DNA of 64,000 nt from Eubacterium multiforme (lineage in GTDB: Bacteria > Bacillota > Clostridia > Clostridiales > Clostridiaceae), in assembly GCF_030813415.1 (NCBI RefSeq), contig NZ_JAUSUF010000001.1, forward strand, positions 186,001-250,000, given 5' to 3'. The notes under the pieces were generated by a model. It made no database searches. It was not told the origin of the DNA and saw only the letters and a list, made by a program, of their open reading frames with translations. Shown piece by piece: positions 62,132 through 64,000 of this stretch; position 1 is the first letter of the stretch; each line of letters opens with the position of its first letter. The position numbers were made by a program, and so were the translations under genes.

Positions 62132-64000
62132 TATAAAAATATACTCTACTTAAAGTTAATCTTTTAGCCGTATCACCTGTATTTCCTGTACTGTGTAATT
62201 TAGATACAACTCTTGTTAAAGTTAATCATCTGTGGAGCAGTCATATCTACAACATTTTGTGCATTTAAATACAACTCTTGTTAAAGTTAATCCTCCTTCA
62301 ATTTCAATGTCTCCTTCTTTGTAAATAATTTAAATACAACTCTTGTTAAAGTTAATCTTTTATAGACCTTTAAAGTAGTTTTTGTCATTTGGATTTAAAT
62401 ACAACTTTTGTTAAAGTTAATCAAAAAAATATTGCAAATGAATTTGAATTTATAGAAAATTTAAATACAACTCTTGTTAAAGTTAATCAGTTCAACAGAA
62501 GCTGTAAGTAAGTTAATTGACTATAATTTAAATACAACTCTTGTTAAAGTTAATCATATCTTGTATTTTATTTTCTAAAGATTTTATCATATTTAAATAC
62601 AACTCTTGTTAAAGTTAATCTTTTTATTTATACGGAAGTCCCCAAAACTGCACTAGAATTTAAATACAACTCTTGTTAAAGTTAATCCCAAAACGCTTGC
62701 TATCGTATCTAACTTCATCAATTATTTAAATACAACTCTTGTTAAAGTTAATCAAGAATAAAAAAATTTTAGCTAAAGACTTAGCTAAATTTAAATACAA
62801 CTCTTGTTAAAGTTAATCAAAGAGAAAACAATAGGACCTATTACTATTGCCGTTGATTTAAATACAACTCTTGTTAAAGTTAATCATTTATCAACATCGA
62901 AATTAACCCCCTCAAATAATATTTAAATACAACTCTTGTTAAAGTTAATCTCTTCTTTCTATTGTATCTTTTGCATACCAGATTTTATTTAAATACAACT
63001 CTTGTTAAAGTTAATCGATATTCATTTTTGTAATTCTATGCATTTTACTTTGATTTAAATACAACTCTTGTTAAAGTTAATCATAACTATGATCCTCGAA
63101 CACCAGCAGGACGAATGAATTTAAATACAACTCTTGTTAAAGTTAATCTAACTTATTAGGAGAAAATGCTTATAGATTTTTTAATTTAAATACAACTCTT
63201 GTTAAAGTTAATCTAGTTGGTTCTGAAAATGTATCTAGCATAGGATTAGAATTTAAATACAACTCTTGTTAAAGTTAATCGCTCCTGGAATTATAACCGC
63301 ACCAAATATCTTCCATATTTAAATACAACTCTTGTTAAAGTTAATCTTAAGAACATTGCATAACATTCTGCAAAATATTCTTATTTAAATACAACTCTTG
63401 TTAAAGTTAATCTAATACCTAAATACTTTAATAGTATAGAAGAATGATTTAAATACAACTCTTGTTAAAGTTAATCTTTAATACTTTGTTCTTCTACTTT
63501 AATTTTATTTTTATTTAAATACAACTCTTGTTAAAGTTAATCACACAACAAAAACCAATATAACTATAAGGCTTTGCGATTTAAATACAACTCTTGTTAA
63601 AGTTAATCTAATTTAATATTTCTTTTACTTTATCTACATTTTCAAATTTAAATACAACTCTTGTTAAAGTTAATCTTTCCTGCATGCTAATAATCCAGAG
63701 ATTCCATATATATTTAAATACAACTCTTGTTAAAGTTAATCATCAAGAGCTTTAATATTAGAAAAAGAGCAAGAAGAATTTAAATACAACTCTTGTTAAA
63801 GTTAATCATTCTATTGTTTTACTTGCTGCGGTTGTTGCTGCAATTTAAATACAACTCTTGTTAAAGTTAATCAAATAATAATTTTCATGGTGGTAATGGA
63901 AAAACTTAATTTAAATACAACTCTTGTTAAAGTTAATCCTATAAAGTCCACTTTCGTTAATTATTGTTGGTTTTATTTAAATACAACTCTTGTTAAAGTT
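62132..64000 (-). CRISPR. CRISPR array, 29 repeats seen, type I-B-like, runs off the right edge
   Basis: Repeat unit of 30 bases, on the plus strand starting ATTTAAATACAACTC and ending GTTAATC. It recurs from 62198 every 64-67 bases, with 28 intervening unique spacers of 34-37 bases. Variants: the repeat at 62198 has G for A at position 6; that at 62393 has T for C at position 15; a decayed copy lies at 62132-62161 (21 of 30 matches). The last repeat at 63975 is cut by the window. Read on the minus strand the repeat ends in ATTTAAAT, the 3' end typical of I-B crRNA handles, so transcription is from right to left and the left end is the old (trailer) end. No cas genes are in the window. Confidence 0.97.

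Overview
The window reads as chromosomal DNA of a low-GC, Gram-positive, spore-forming anaerobe of the genus Clostridium, most likely C. perfringens or a close relative. The evidence is the very AT-rich sequence, strong GGAGG ribosome sites with frequent TTG and GTG starts, a Tlp-type small acid-soluble spore protein, a cysteine-rich spore-coat-like protein, a clostridial type IV pilus operon, an oleate hydratase and a type I-B-like CRISPR repeat. The species name is an inference; no search was run. Most genes lie on the minus strand in short operons separated by clear hairpin terminators.

Layout. 1-5 kb: a partial gene end, a spore-coat-like protein, two small proteins, peptidase T and an EF-G-like GTPase related to tetracycline ribosomal protection proteins. 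5-10 kb: a BMP-family nucleoside-type ABC importer, followed by a start-less sortase-signal-like remnant. 10-14 kb: a Met/Asn-rich protein, a thioredoxin-like protein, DeoD and a lysine permease behind a lysine riboswitch. 14-20 kb: a PAS-PAS-GGDEF-HD-GYP cyclic-di-GMP protein, TrmB, two CmpB-type membrane proteins and a DegV protein. 20-30 kb: an eleven-gene type IV pilus operon (pilB, pilC, two pilA, pilD, pilM, pilN, pilO and three pilin-like genes). 30-36 kb: methionine aminopeptidase, two tiny genes, a radical SAM protein, an unknown, and an overlapping pair made of a tocopherol-cyclase-like protein and an FAD/Rieske oxidoreductase. 36-41 kb: a complete sugar-type ABC importer.

41-50 kb: two separate 2H (LigT-like) phosphoesterases, a PHP phosphatase, an HMA-fold protein without its metal cysteines, a zinc-ribbon membrane protein, a Bcp peroxiredoxin, a secreted or anchored EEP-family protein, a membrane-anchored-looking oleate hydratase and a Kef-type antiporter. 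50-56 kb: two exported cell-wall enzymes (M15 peptidase and amidase-6), HelD, a DUF5662-like protein and an unknown. 56-62 kb: a methyltransferase, a divergent MerR/MATE pair with overlapping promoters, Tlp and an MFS transporter. 62.1-64 kb: a CRISPR array that runs off the right edge, with 29 repeats and 28 spacers visible.

How parts work together. The pilus operon holds the extension ATPase, the platform protein, the prepilin peptidase, the alignment complex and five pilin-like subunits, but no PilT retraction ATPase, which must lie elsewhere if present. The nearby cyclic-di-GMP protein could influence pilus function, but that is inference. The nucleoside importer and DeoD fit together as nucleoside uptake and phosphorolysis. 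No cas genes lie inside the window. The decayed repeat at the left end of the array and the repeat ending put the leader, and probably the cas genes, beyond position 64000.
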